From Plantago elongata (taxonomy: Eukaryota > Streptophyta > Magnoliopsida > Lamiales > Plantaginaceae), in the NCBI GenBank assembly GCA_036897095.1, contig JAYMSP010000349.1, forward strand, positions 1-56,493: a stretch of 56,493 nt of DNA, read 5' to 3'. Each line of letters opens with the position of its first letter. The first letter of the stretch is position 1. The notes below the pieces were generated by a model. It did not search any database. It worked only from the letters and a program-made list of their open reading frames with translations, and was not told the origin of the DNA. The position numbers were made by a program, and so were the translations under genes. Positions 11,779 through 23,794 of the stretch are shown piece by piece.

Positions 11779-14576
11779 TTAAAGTGTCTCGAATACCTTT
11801 TTGGCAGCTGCTATCGTCTTTTGAATGTCCTCCGAAGTATGAGCTAAGCTCGTAAAACCAGCCTCGAACTGAGAAGGTGCAAAATAGACACCCTCCTCCA
11901 GCATTCCTCTGTAGAACTTTGCGAATTTTGCAGTATCACTTTTCTTTGCATCCTCGAAATTGTAAACAGGACCTTCACAGAAAAAGAAGCCAAACATCCC
12001 ATTTATATATCCACCGGAAATAGCGTGGCCTGCCTTCTTACCAGCATCCAAAAGGCCCTCAACAAGTTCACCGGTTATCTTGTTCAGATGCTCATATGTT
12101 CCCGGTTGTTGCAGTCGCTTAAGTGTGTGGATGCCAGCTGTCATAGCCAACGGGTTTCCACTTAGTGTCCCAGCTTGATACATGGGTCCAGATGGAGCAA
12201 CCATCTTCATGATCTCCTTCCGCCCCCCATATGCACCTACTGGCAAACCACCACCGATAATCTTCCCAAGTGTGGTCAAATCAGGAGTTATGCCGAAATA
12301 CTCCTGGGCCCCACCATAGGATAGCCGAAACCCAGTCATAACTTCATCAAAAATAAGAAGGGTATCATTATCTTTGGTCAGTTTGCGCACAGCGTTGATG
12401 AATTCAGATGTTGGGGGGATAAAGCCAGCATTTCCTACAACTGGTTCGAGAATTACAGCTGCAATTTCTCCTTTGTTAGCTTCAAACAGGGTTTCAACTG
12501 TGGCAATGTCATTATAAGGGGATGTGAGGGTCCCAGAGGTAGCTGCTTTGGGGACACCTGGGGAATCAGGAAGCCCTAATGTCGCGACTCCACTTCCAGC
12601 TTTAACTAGGAAAGGGTCAGCATGGCCATGGTAACAACCTTCGAATTTGATTATCTTCTCACGGCCAGTATAAGCACGGGCCAATCTAAGTACCCCCATG
12701 CATGCTTCCGTGCCAGAATTGACAAAACGGACCATTTCTATGCTTGGAACAGCAGAGATTACCATTTCAGCCAAGACATTTTCAAGGAGACAGGGAGCAC
12801 CGAAGCTGGTTCCTTTCTTCATAGTTTCAGCCAAGGCAGCAAGTACCTGCAGATTATCCACATGCAGTTTAATGTTGTGGTTCTCGGTGTAAAACATTAT
12901 TTAACCTCTGGCGCGCAGTGTGATTGTATCCTTGTAGGATAAGTGTTTGCTCATTCCAAATGGATGCCTTCCATAAGTGTCCATAGATTTAAAGTATTGC
13001 AGGAAAGGTAGCATCCATTATATTTCAAACTAGTAAATAAATAGAGCAAAAGACTGACCTCATCATCAGCATGACCAATTATGGCAGGCCCCCAAGATCC
13101 AACGTAGTCAATGTATTCATTACCATCAATATCCCACATCCGGGATCCCTTGACAGAATCAATAATGATAGGCTGACCACCAACTGACTTAAAAGCACGA
13201 ACAGGGGAATTTACACCTCCTGGCATCAATTCCTGTGGAAATTATGACATACTATATGAGATAATGGGTGTATCATTAGTGAATCCAAAATATCATATAT
13301 TGGACAGAACATACATGTCAACACATGTGACATTCACGAAGCCAAAATGATATCCAGGAGGAATCACGCGTTTCTCTCATTTGTCAACTATAAAAGTTAT
13401 TCCACCAACTTCCTCCAGAGTTCATTATTAATAATTACACGGTTCTTGTTACAATCTAGGATAAAACACTAATGCTTGTTATCATTTCAATCTGCAGAAG
13501 TGACATTTATTTCTGCATATTACTCATGTCTTCTTATTTTCCATAGCAGTAACAAAAAATATCAGATGGAGGTGGCAATAATACAAAGATCAAAGAGAGA
13601 TTATAACTTATAAGGAGTTGTGCTTCATCAGGCTTTATGAAATTTGCAACAACTTTTTACGATGAAGGTGTTCAGTAGTTAAAGGACATTTATCCTGCAC
13701 TATGCAACTTCGGAACATCTTATCTTAAAGTCATCAAATCTATTTACACTGAAATAGGTGGAGGTTATATATCCATTGAACAGAATGCAATTTAAGTAGA
13801 CTTAATTAGTCTTCTGTTTTCTTGTTTTGATCACAAACAGTCTTGCCTACGAGTTCTTCTATCCCTAAGTAGCAGCTTCAATTACTTCAATCTAAAACGA
13901 ACCAAAGTTTACTTCTAAAGTTAAAATGAGTTATCAATATCTACGATCAGGTAGTCACCAATCATAAACAATACAATGAGGTGCCAAACTCAACAACCAC
14001 ATAAAGTGCTCCGTATTTCCAAAGGAAAACATTAAAATACAGTTCTAAAACGAATCAGTACATCGGTAACACTGAGAACTCTCCTGCATTTCAGAATTCA
14101 ATCTACCGATTAATTCCAGCACCTGACCAACTGCATACTTGTAACACTTAAATCTGTAAGAGGAAATGAATTCATGAAAGTAGCTTTCCGATATCGATCT
14201 CTGCAACTAGACACTAGCTAATCAGTCCTAACTCCTAACCATACACATTTTAAAACTATCTTCTAAACTCAACAAGAGAGAATGAACTTTCAGAGAAAAA
14301 CAGATGACATGCCACAATCTGGTAAGCAAGGCCGATACACCTCCAATTAAATCAAAACAAGCTGAAATAACAGCCAATCTTCTTATGAAAACATAAATTA
14401 TGTACCTTAGCTGTGTTAAACGCTTCTTCGGATTTCTTCAGAGTGTAGGTCTTCTTCTTCTCCCCGACGAGAGTCATCCGGACGATCGAGGCGCATCGCT
14501 TCTGGCGGTTGCCAACGCGAGCTTGACCCAGTTTAGACGGACATGAAACGCCTATACTTGAAATTGAAGCCGCCAT
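11779..14576 (-). CDS. GSA: Glutamate-1-semialdehyde 2,1-aminomutase, chloroplastic
   Basis: This PLP enzyme converts glutamate-1-semialdehyde to 5-aminolevulinate in the plastid stroma, the last step of the C5 route to chlorophyll and heme. Exons on the minus strand are 14576-14406, 13232-13059 and 12846-11779. All join in phase 0, giving 470 residues against a usual 470 to 475. A basic, serine-rich transit peptide covers about residues 1-35. [19 protein letters not shown] opens the mature enzyme. SGTEA (159-163) and DEVMTGFR (282-289) are the PLP-contacting segments. K310 in LGKIIGGG is the expected Schiff-base lysine. Intron 1 (14405-13233, about 1.17 kb) has no embedded gene. The gene is divergent from the STP gene, with about 1.17 kb between start codons. 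No lesion is seen, so it looks functional. Confidence 0.96.
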
Positions 14577-15748
14577 TTCCGACCAGATACGGCGTTGTTT
14601 GGTAGAAGTAAACTTTGCGAGCTTTTTTCTGTTGGCTTCGTGGGAGATTTAGAGCTGCGACTTCTTTTTCAGTTGAATTGCGAAGAAGATAAGAAATTCA
14701 GATAAGAAGGAAAATTTTCATTTGTCTGGTATTGGGTCAAAATTAAGGAAACTGTAAATAGTTCAAAGTTGTGGATGCTGAATTGGCCTTGGGCTTGGCC
14801 CAATCACTACCCTCAAAAATAAAAATAGAGATATATCTTATCGGAAAAAGTCGTCACTTTTTTATTCATAAGGTCAATTACGATTGTACCCTGTGAAAAA
14901 TTCGCGCCATCTACCATCTTATTCGCATGTTTTCTATAATCTAAACAATAGGACTTTGGGTGTTACATTGACTAAAACAATCATTCTTTTTTAGAATTAT
15001 CGTTTAAAAAGACTTTGATACGATTTATACCGTCTAATCCACCTATTAATGAGTTGCTCATTAGATAAATACTCAACTTATAAACAAACACATTTACTTT
15101 TACTTCATCTTTACTTGTTATTAACAAGAAACTTACAGTGAATATATTATTATAAGATTATATATCTTTTATAAAAAATATTTAATTCCAGAATTAACGT
15201 TGATCCTAAAAATAGGAGGCAAATATGTAGCATATTCAACTCCTTTGTGTACTCTATTAAAATTTGGAAATAATAAAATGAGGGAAAAAGCCAAGCTCAT
15301 TACATTAAGGATTGATCCTTGTGCTTCACCTTACCACAAATAGCATTTGGTCTCAAAATGGCTAGCAAATGAAAAATAAATCATTCATTCTCATCCATTC
15401 ACAAACGAAAGCAGAGCTAAGCCAGACATGCAGACAGTGAAACCGGATCTGTGTAGTAAAGCATACACTAACGCACTCGTCACTTGTGTGTATATAAAGA
15501 CTACACTGGCTAAGACATTGCATGTATTACCAAGAAAACCAAAAAAAAAAAATTAAAAAGAAATTAGAAACAACAAAAACATAGTTTGTGATCACTAAAA
15601 CACATAAACAAAATTCTCAGTGAGACTCTTGTGCAACTGAGATTTTATTTTTCTTCCTACAACTTTTGTTAGTTTCTTAAAGATCATACACATATATACA
15701 AAGATTTGGTTCTTGAAAAAAAAAATCTGTACGTAAAAGTCAGTGAAG
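14577..15748. promoter_or_regulatory. Shared intergenic promoter region between divergent GSA and STP genes
   Basis: About 1.17 kb separates the start codons of GSA (-) and the hexose transporter (+). No ORF or repeat with recognisable content lies in it. A TATA-like box on the plus strand is listed separately. The A-rich stretch 15540-15735 is the likely STP 5' UTR. Whether any element regulates both genes cannot be told from sequence. Confidence 0.4.
15491..15498 (+). promoter_or_regulatory. TATA box candidate for the hexose transporter gene
   Basis: The motif tatataaa stands about 250 bases before the STP start codon. Transcription would start near 15522, leaving an A-rich 5' UTR of about 225 bases. 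An ATG at 15522 that opens an 11-codon ORF lies right at the predicted start site and may or may not be transcribed. Confidence 0.5.
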
Positions 15749-17461
15749 ATGGCTGTATTTGGTGTGACCGGAGCACCCGGAGGGGACTATGGAGGACATG
15801 TTACTCCATACGTCATCCTAACCTGCATAATTGCAGCTAGCGGTGGGCTCATTTTTGGTTACGACATCGGTATCTCAGGTAGTATACTCTTTACTTGAAC
15901 TAGCGGATGCTTATTTCATGTGTAATTACGATTACTTATAGGGTGCAATGCGATATAATATGGGATAGAGAATATGATGTGATTTGATCGAACAGGTCTG
16001 CATCTGTTCATCTTGATATAGAAATAGTAATTAATGCTGGTTACTGCAGGTGGAGTTACATCCATGGATGAGTTCCTGGAGAGGTTCTTTCCAGATGTGT
16101 ATCACAAACAAATGAGTGCATCGGGTTATCAGAATGCATACTGCAAATTCGACAATCACTTGTTGACACTTTTCACATCGTCTCTATACCTAGCAGCACT
16201 CGTCGCTTCCTTCATTGCTTCTGCTACGACGAAGAAGTTTGGAAGGAAGTTCTCGATGCTTTGTGGAGGTGTCGTCTTCTTGGTAGGTGCAATCCTCAAT
16301 GGTGCGGCTATGAATGTGGAGATGCTCATTATTGGTCGCCTCTTGCTTGGTGTGGGCATTGGATATGCCAACCAGTCTGTTCCAGTCTACTTGTCTGAGA
16401 TGGCACCTGCCAAGTTGAGAGGTTCTCTTAACATTGGCTTCCAGATGGCAATAACCATAGGCATCTTGGCAGCGAGCCTTGTTAACTACGGCACTGCGAA
16501 GATGAGGTCAAATGGTTGGAGAGTGTCACTTGTCCTGGCTGCAGTCCCTGCCCTGATAATGACTATTGGCTCTTTCTTCTTACCTGACACCCCCAACTCA
16601 ATGATTGAAAGGGGGTATCGCGAAAAGGCTAGGGAGTTGTTAAAGAAAATCCGTGGCACATCAAATATCCAGGAGGAGTTTGACGATCTTGTGGAAGCAA
16701 GTGAAGCCTCGCAGAAAGTGACAAGCCCCTGGAAAACAATCCTGGAACGCCGTTACAGGCCTCAGCTGGTTGTTACTTTATTCATCCCCTTCTTCCAGCA
16801 ATTGACTGGTATCAATGTGATCATGTTTTACGCTCCAGTGCTCTTCAAGACATTAGGTTTCGGGGATACTGCATCCCTCATGTCTGCAGTCGTTACTGGC
16901 GTAGTTAATGTGATTGCCACATTTGTTTCAATTTTCACTGTTGATAAATTTGGGAGAAGGGTCCTGTTCCTCGCAGGTGGAATTCAAATGATGATATGCC
17001 AAATTGGGGTTGGTCTCCTAATCTCAGCTGTTTTTGGTACAACGGGTGTGGGAAGTTTCAGCCAAGGATTTGGAGACATTACCTTAGCTTTGATTTGTGT
17101 GTATGTAGCAGGTTTCGCGTGGTCTTGGGGGCCGTTGGGGTGGTTGGTCCCTAGTGAAATTCATCCATTGGAGACACGATCAGCAGGGCAATCTGTGAAC
17201 GTATCAATTAACATGCTCTTCACGTTCTTTATTGGCCAGCTCTTCCTGTCAATGCTTTGTGATATGAAGTTCGGACTATTCTTCTTCTTTGGAGGATGGG
17301 TGTTGGTGATGACCATTTTCGTGTACTACTTCCTGCCAGAGACAAAGAATGTGCCAATTGAGGAGATGAATAGAGTCTGGAAGGCTCACTGGTTTTGGGG
17401 CAAGTACATCCCTGATGATGCTACTGGTCTTGGTCACGAAGCACACAGCAGTAATGTGTAG
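15749..17461 (+). CDS. Hexose/H+ symporter of the STP family, STP10-like
   Basis: This is a plasma-membrane MFS sugar porter importing monosaccharides with protons. Two exons, 15749-15878 and 16050-17461, splice inside a Gly codon (phase 1) and give 513 residues with 12 predicted membrane spans. Asp39 in FGYDIGIS and Arg140 in [10 protein letters not shown] match the proton donor and its partner described for AtSTP10. Cys75 (AYCKFD) and Cys447 (SMLCDMKFG) match the lid-domain disulfide pair of that structure. MFS signatures RKFG/GRK, DKFGRR, LPDTPNS and [12 protein letters not shown] are all present. Sequence resemblance (from memory) is closest to STP9/10/11 rather than STP1 or HEX6. The gene heads away from GSA. 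No defects are seen. Confidence 0.93.
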
Positions 17462-19609
17462 TGCCGCATTATGAGTTTAAGGATGAATTCACGCGTTTAG
17501 CAAGATTTGTACGGAGTTTTCATTTTACCTTCGCAAAAGGGGACTTAAATAAAAGAGTTGATGCTTCAGAGAAAACATGACTATTGAAGGAACTCCTCAT
17601 GTGTCAAGATGCTCCTGAGGATTTGTTAATCCAATATAAGCTAGCTAGTAGCTAGCAACCATTCCAAACTATAAGTAGAATGTAAAGACCAACATGAAAG
17701 AGAATTGGCCAAGTACATTTCCATCATGTTGGGTATGGTTTTCTTCTTTTTTCTCTGTAGTTTGGAAGGGATGGAGAGTTCCCTTAAATTTTGCTAGCAT
17801 AATTTTGTAACTTGATGTTTTGCGAAATACATTTTGTTATCCTAACATAATTTCCATGTTTCCTTGTGATTCCGTTGCGATCCATGTTAGAGGTAAATCT
17901 ATACAGGTTGCAAGCTATATACCTAACCAATTATATACATCAGGCGAATAAGCACCGTAAGCTCTAACACTCTGAACATCGACTATATAATGAAGAATGC
18001 TATTTGTTATGATTCCAGAACTCGACTCTGTTTTCAGAACTCGACTCATTTTTTGGTGTTGCCACAACCACAACAATGACTGCAATGTCCTTCCTTCTAT
18101 CATATTCGCTGGAATGTGAATGTTGTATTGCATATTTGATATATCTCTGGACTCTGATCTTCTATCTCACCATTAATATTGTGAGATTGTCTTGTTCATA
18201 ACCGTGTAATGGTTACATAAACATGCAATTTGAAATGTAAGTCTGCAAAATGGTACCATGTTGCAACTAGACTACTGGTATATCCTAATGACAAGTGAGC
18301 CTGGTAATTTATTGGTCTACTAAACCTTTTTGCTACATGAGTTTGACATTTCAAATAGATTGCTTTAAAATGCTTACATAGCAAAATTACCTCAGGGAGT
18401 CATTGGTTTTGTCATTTAACGGTGGATCATATATGCGGAAGTGATTGGTAGCGTGCTTTTCGGCTATATACGTTTTGTTAGGTACGTGAGATTTACAAGG
18501 CTACCATCTCAAATCCATCTGAATGTGTGATTTAAAATGTCTATAATCCTCGTGCAATTCATAATGATGTATGAATGTTCAATTTGAGCATGGTCCAAAC
18601 TACCAACTGTACATAATTAATTAAGAACATCATGATCGAAGCGCAATTCAACAACTTAAAAGCTTGATCAAGTTCTTGATATGCTATTTAAAAATATTGA
18701 GTACACTTCATAACCAATCACATTCCACATCTCACTTTAACAATTAATTGGTACGTATTAGACCACTCTCAATAGAAGTGGTCAAATTACGGAGCCCGTT
18801 CGATCGGGCAGAAGAATGAAGCAGCCGAGTTCCTTCAATGGCCGAGTGGCCATTAAATTGTTTGGTCAGCTGGCCCACCCCATATATATATATATATAGA
18901 ATATAAAAATTATATGAATTTTCATAATTTTTCGTTATTTATAAATAAAGACCACTTTTAACTATATTTCGATTATTTTATTTTACGACTTTTAAACGCG
19001 TATTTGAACCTCAATAAAATTAATTTTAAAATTAATTTTTAAGATGCGAGCTAATTAATTTCAACTTATAAACATTCATAGAATATGTTAAACATGTTTA
19101 AAAATATAAAATATAACATAACATTATTCATGATCATTCGAATGATCAATTGGATAAGTTTTTCGACTATACTGATTATCAGAATGATCATTGTCGCAAC
19201 TATTCACAATCATCCATCTAATTTATTGGAATTGATCTTAGTTTACTTGGAACTTATTCTTCTTCAAATATAATTTGGCTTTATGTTGAAGGAGAAAATT
19301 ACAAATTAGGGGTCATTTTGAAATCCTTTTGACACTTGACGGCTGTCTTGTTTCTCCACTTGGACGTAATGGTTGAAAACTGAGGGACAAATGTGAACGA
19401 AACCTACAGTTTAGGGAGATACATGTAATTTCCCGTGCATAGAATTTGAAGGATTTTCCTTATTTTCCTGGAGGGGTATAAATGGTTTGATCCTATATTC
19501 GAACCTTTCTTTACATCTTCGTTGGGTTTTTGTATTTTCTTCGATTGAGAATTCAAAAAGTTTCCTCTTCCTTTAATCTCCATCTCTCTCGAAGCTCTCA
19601 CATTCGAAA
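17462..19609. other. Spacer between STP and BBR genes
   Basis: The first 400 or so bases are STP 3' UTR and downstream sequence. The rest is AT-rich with only short, unconvincing ORFs. A transposon-like stretch at about 18758-19270 is listed separately. Bases 19500-19609 are the likely 5' UTR of the RING-finger gene. Confidence 0.5.
18758..19270. repeat. Possible degenerate non-autonomous DNA transposon (PIF/Harbinger-like noncoding sequence)
   Basis: The segment opens with a GC-richer block (gaccactctcaatagaagtgg, then gcccgttcgatcgggc and ggccgagtggcc) and a (TA)n run at 18883-18898. A very AT-rich body with ttatttataaataaagacc follows. The mix resembles 5' noncoding parts of PIF/Harbinger-type elements as I remember them. 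I cannot define matching terminal repeats or a target-site duplication. This is a tentative call. Confidence 0.25.
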
Positions 19610-22600
19610 ATGGAGAACGCGAATTCCAAGCCTGATCTCACCACCAACAACAACAACGCTATCGGCGCTGATGAAAACCCTAGCGACAACAATAACAACA
19701 GTAGCAATCCTTCCAACGGAGATGCTGCTGGAAATCGGAACCGGAGAACTCCGTTTACCGACCTCAATCAAGTCGATGCCGATCTAGCTCTCGCTCGTAC
19801 TCTGCAGGAACAGGTATCTTTCTGCTCACGGCACTGTTTCGAAGTTTGTCATTTGTTTTGTCAAGTTCGATTGTAAAACGGTTACCCGTTGCATGTGTTT
19901 GCCTATTTCTGTACAGTTTCAGTATCAATTGATGTTATGTGTTCATGTGTTGTCTCGATTGAGTTTTATTGGTAGGATGTGAGGTTTATGATTTCTGTTG
20001 AGCTGAATTGGTTGAATTACTCTTCATTTTAGTTTGTGAGGTAGCGATGATGTATGAGCTTAGGTTGTTTGAGTTTCTGATGGAATGAGCACTGTGAAAT
20101 AGGAAAGAGCTTATATGATGTTGAGAATGGATGCTGGGGATGGGAGTGATTATGGAAGCTGGGAGACTGAAAGCTATGGGCATGAGGGGGAAGTTGGTGA
20201 AGATGACTTTGATGATGCTAGTGGAGAGGACTACGAGGGGACTGAATTGGAAGCAGCGGATCATACTCATGCTGAAGGAGAGCAAGTTGTTGAACTGGAT
20301 CCTGCAGCCTTTGCAAGTGACGAGGCGTATGCTAGAGCTCTCCAGGATGCGGAAGAACGAGAAATGGCAGCTAGGTTGTTGGCCTTGACTGGCATGAATG
20401 GAAGTCAGTGTCTGTCCTGATCATGGCTTGGTTATCTTATTTTCATATTGATGTATCGATACGATTTGATTTATGTGGCTCCTCTTACCATTGTGCAGTG
20501 GTTGTTGGTGAAGAGGAGGATGAAGAGGAGACTGATGATGATGCTCAGGTTCAATCTGATATTCCTTATGATAATCCTTTGTTGACATGTGCATGATAGT
20601 TCTCATGTTTACCTGTCCCCTTTTAGATGGAACTGTTTAGAGTTGGTATGAGTGCCTCTTCACTGCTGTTGTTACTCTTTTATTGTAATTTTGAATGTTG
20701 CAGAGCACCTTGCTAATAATGGAACTATTATAAAGCTGGATGGAACATGAAAGTTGTCTTTACGTGATAGAGTTATCTGATTTAAACTTGCATTCATAAT
20801 TTAATTGAAGAATTAGAAATTCAAGGTTAATACAGTTGCTCATTTTAAGCTTAGTACGAACTACGAAGGAAGGGTCCTAGTAAAGGGACTGTGGCCTTTT
20901 TTTGGTTGGTTAAAGGTGGGAGCTGGCGGCCTATGTCCTCCCGGATGACTCATAGTCATACTTCGTCCGCATGAAATAATCTTCGACACTAGACACTGCA
21001 TTCTTGTGAAATAAGAGCGTGCATGTGACTGTAAGTCTGTAAGACTGTTCTAATCCGGTAAACCCATAATAAAAAAAAAATTGTAAATAAATCATCTTCT
21101 GATGTAAGTTGTGCTAATAAATTCAGCTGCTAGGACTTCAATGTCCCGTAAAAGTTGTTTTAATGGTTTTTTTGTCTGCCCTTCCTTTGAGCCTTGCAAC
21201 CACAACAATTTTCATAAGAATCATGTTGGAATACCAAACAAGGTCAAAACTAATTTGCACCAGGTATTTATAAAAGTGTAAAACACGTAAACACGGTAAA
21301 CATTTAAAACACGTAAGTTTGGATTAGTTGTTGTCTCGCTAGCTTTGTCATTTAAGTTCCCTTGATCTATCACTAGGAGGTCTTTGAATAGGTTGAGATG
21401 TCTGATATCTTATTTGATTGCAGTCCATATAATGCTGTCCAATATATCTTTGCATTGCGTATTGCTAATCTCTACATTGTAATCTTTGCAAGTATCTTGA
21501 ATTGTTATTTCTGATTTATGCTTAATCCCGTGGAATAGAATTGCAAGTTGATGCATCTATTGTTTGTTTTTCTGTTTTGGCTTGTGGTTGTCAGATGGCA
21601 TTGGCATCATGCATTTTTACTGTACTAGTTGCAATATATATATATAATTTACCATATAAGAGTTACTTGACTAATACTGCTGTTGATTTTAGGAACCGTG
21701 GGCAGAGGTTGATCCAGATGAATTATCATATGAGGTAAAGTATGAAGCTATGTATACTAATTGAAGTCCTGCACTTGTGTACACATGTTTTTTCCGTTTT
21801 TGTAGCTTTTATTGATTGATTACATTGTGTTACAGGAGTTGATTGCACTGGGTGATGTTGTGGGAACAGAAAGTAGGGGTCTTTCTGCAGATACTATTGC
21901 ATCCTTGCCATCAGTCATCTATAAATCTCAAGGTGTTGAGGAAGGAAGTGGTGACTCGTAAGTGAACTGGCTAAATCTTGCTGAGCATCATATATGCATC
22001 ATGCTTCCTACACTAACCCTTTCCCGTGCACATACTTAAAAGAAGAAAGTCACAATATCGCTCATGTAACTTCTCCATTGTGCCCAGGTGTGTCATATGT
22101 AGGCTGGACTATGAAGATAATGAAACTTTGACTGTCCTTTCTTGCAAGCATCTGTACCATTCAGACTGTATTAATAATTGGTTACAAATAAACAAGGTAT
22201 GTTTTTTTAGACGGAGATATTTACTGTTCTACAGCTTTTGCTCCTGTATCATGTTCAGTTTTGCAGTTTGAGTTAAGGCCTGGCATGTCAGACAGACTCA
22301 CTTTGATATTTTCATTTGCATTAGTCAGTATCTCACATATTAAAGTTTAGAATTAGATTAAATTAACTATCTATTTTAACCTATAAAGATATTGTACGAT
22401 ACAAGTTACAACATTGCCGGTTTATTTGCTGTTAGATAAGACTCACTTAGCAGTTTCATCTAAAATACAGTTTTGCTCTTATATTTTGTGAAATCCTTCT
22501 AGCACAATGGTATTTATCTTCGTTAGTTTACAGACATACTCCATTGTTTATCATGCATGTTCACAAGGTACTGAAGTTTGGTCTCGTTGCATTTGTGTAG

Positions 22601-22648
22601 GTTTGTCCTGTATGCAGTGCTGAAGTCTCTACGTCAGCAAAAAGTTGA
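19610..22648 (+). CDS. BBR: E3 ubiquitin ligase BIG BROTHER-related (RING-H2)
   Basis: This is a RING-H2 ubiquitin ligase of the BIG BROTHER group. BB itself limits organ growth, and the BBR role is less clear. Seven exons, 19610-19813, 20103-20403, 20499-20548, 21693-21734, 21836-21957, 22088-22196 and 22601-22648, keep frame and give 291 residues. An Asn-rich start leads to LNQVDADLALARTLQEQERAY, a conserved helix. A strongly acidic middle follows, then ELIALGDVVGTESRGLSAD just before the RING. The RING spans about residues 241-281: CVIC, CKHLYHSDC and CPVC give the C3H2C3 ligands. The protein ends ten residues after the last cysteine. The exon 2/3 splice makes an ATG codon across the junction. 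The gene is co-directional with STP and FTSHI5. It matches At3g19910 best (from memory). Confidence 0.9.
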
Positions 22649-23793
22649 CAGAATTCGTCAGCAAGCTGATGGCCACTCTCCACAAGGGGGACAAGTAATG
22701 GATAGCTGTTGCCTGTTGACTTGTTGGCGATCGCTTCATTGTTAAACTCTCTTGGGCGCATATGATTGTATCACTATGAACCCAGTTGCACATTCATTGA
22801 TGTGTTGTTGTTAGGCACATTTTGGGTTATTCATTTGCCTTACTTTTTACCAGTGATTGCCAGATGGTAATATGTGCATCTTGTGCTCTGTCAATTTTGC
22901 AATATCATCTTCTTGGATATCAACCTGGAATTCCGAACTAAACGAATAAAAAGTGAGAACAATCAAGCATGATCGATGATTTGTTCTCTTAGCCAGGATT
23001 AAGCCCTCTGCCCAAGAGCATTATCTGCCTGATGGAGGACACCAAATAAATTGTCCTTCAAAGCTTGTCCATAACCACCCAAGAATTTGTATTTCAAGAT
23101 ATGCATCAGCTGGAATTTACCTTTTATCGAGAACACCACTACAAGCCGTGTATAGCTTAGTCCAATAACTATGCAAGATTCAGGAGTTGGAACTGAATTA
23201 TTGTCAGTATTTTCTTTGAAGTTTTGTTCTTCGTCGCCTGTGGCCAGGTGACCAAAATTTGTTCCATGGCACACTGACTCGTGGAGTCCATCTACGAGGA
23301 GTCGAGGACCCATCTTCCTCTCCTTTCCCTTCCCTCAGAGCTGCCTTTTGTGGAGCATTACAATTTACAACTCAGTAGCGTGAAACCAACCTAACCCTGA
23401 TCAATTCTATCATGACAGAGATAGAAATAAGAATGTTATTTTCCAAAGTATATAAACTTCGTTTATACCATCTTAAAATAAAGTTCAGAGATAAATTTGC
23501 AATTTTTCGAAACGAGTTTTGGAAAATGAAAATGTGACTATCACAAACCACCTTGGTACTCAACGGTTAACCTGCCAGAATTACAATACCAATATGGCAA
23601 TATCTGAATACGTGAAACGAAAAGAAGCAAATGGTAAGTAAATATCAATCTCTTTAGCTTTGTTGCCGTCTTCACTTAAACCCAGAGCAGAGCTTTTATC
23701 CATCTATTCGGAGAATTTCACACTTTCCAGCTCCGTCTCTGTCACAAAATCCACTCGAAACTCTCCATTAACACACCAAAACTTGATGTTGTA
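22649..23793. other. Spacer between BBR and FTSHI5
   Basis: The left 250 to 300 bases are the likely BBR 3' UTR and the right 150 or so the FTSHI5 5' UTR. In between lies a 104-codon minus-strand ORF (22999-23313), listed separately. No repeat or RNA gene was recognised. Confidence 0.5.
22999..23313 (-). CDS. Hypothetical small ORF, 104 residues, doubtful
   Basis: An uninterrupted minus-strand ORF starts MGPRLLVDGLHESVCHG and ends LHQADNALGQRA. It has mixed composition rather than the low-complexity content typical of chance ORFs, and one hydrophobic patch (LSYTRLVVVFSI). I recognise no family and no splice partners. It lies between two plus-strand genes and could be a chance ORF, a fragment of an old gene, or an exon. 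A real gene is not claimed. Confidence 0.2.
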   Translation of the reverse strand: MGPRLLVDGLHESVCHGTNFGHLATGDEEQNFKENTDNNSVPTPESCIVIGLSYTRLVVVFSIKGKFQLMHILKYKFLGGYGQALKDNLFGVLHQADNALGQRA

Positions 23794-23794
23794 A
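23786..23794 (+). promoter_or_regulatory. Minimal upstream ORF overlapping the FTSHI5 start codon
   Basis: ATG TTG TAA lies in the leader. Its stop shares one base with the main ATG in the arrangement taATG at 23792-23796. The upstream ATG has a weak context (t at -3) while the main ATG has g at -3. Leaky scanning or termination-reinitiation could both feed the main start. An effect on expression is inferred, not shown. Confidence 0.6.

Noticed and set aside
20870-21010. GC-richer block (ggtgggagctggcggcctat) in BBR intron 3, possible SINE
   Set aside because: Only a vague resemblance to plant SINE text, with no boxes, tail or target duplication.
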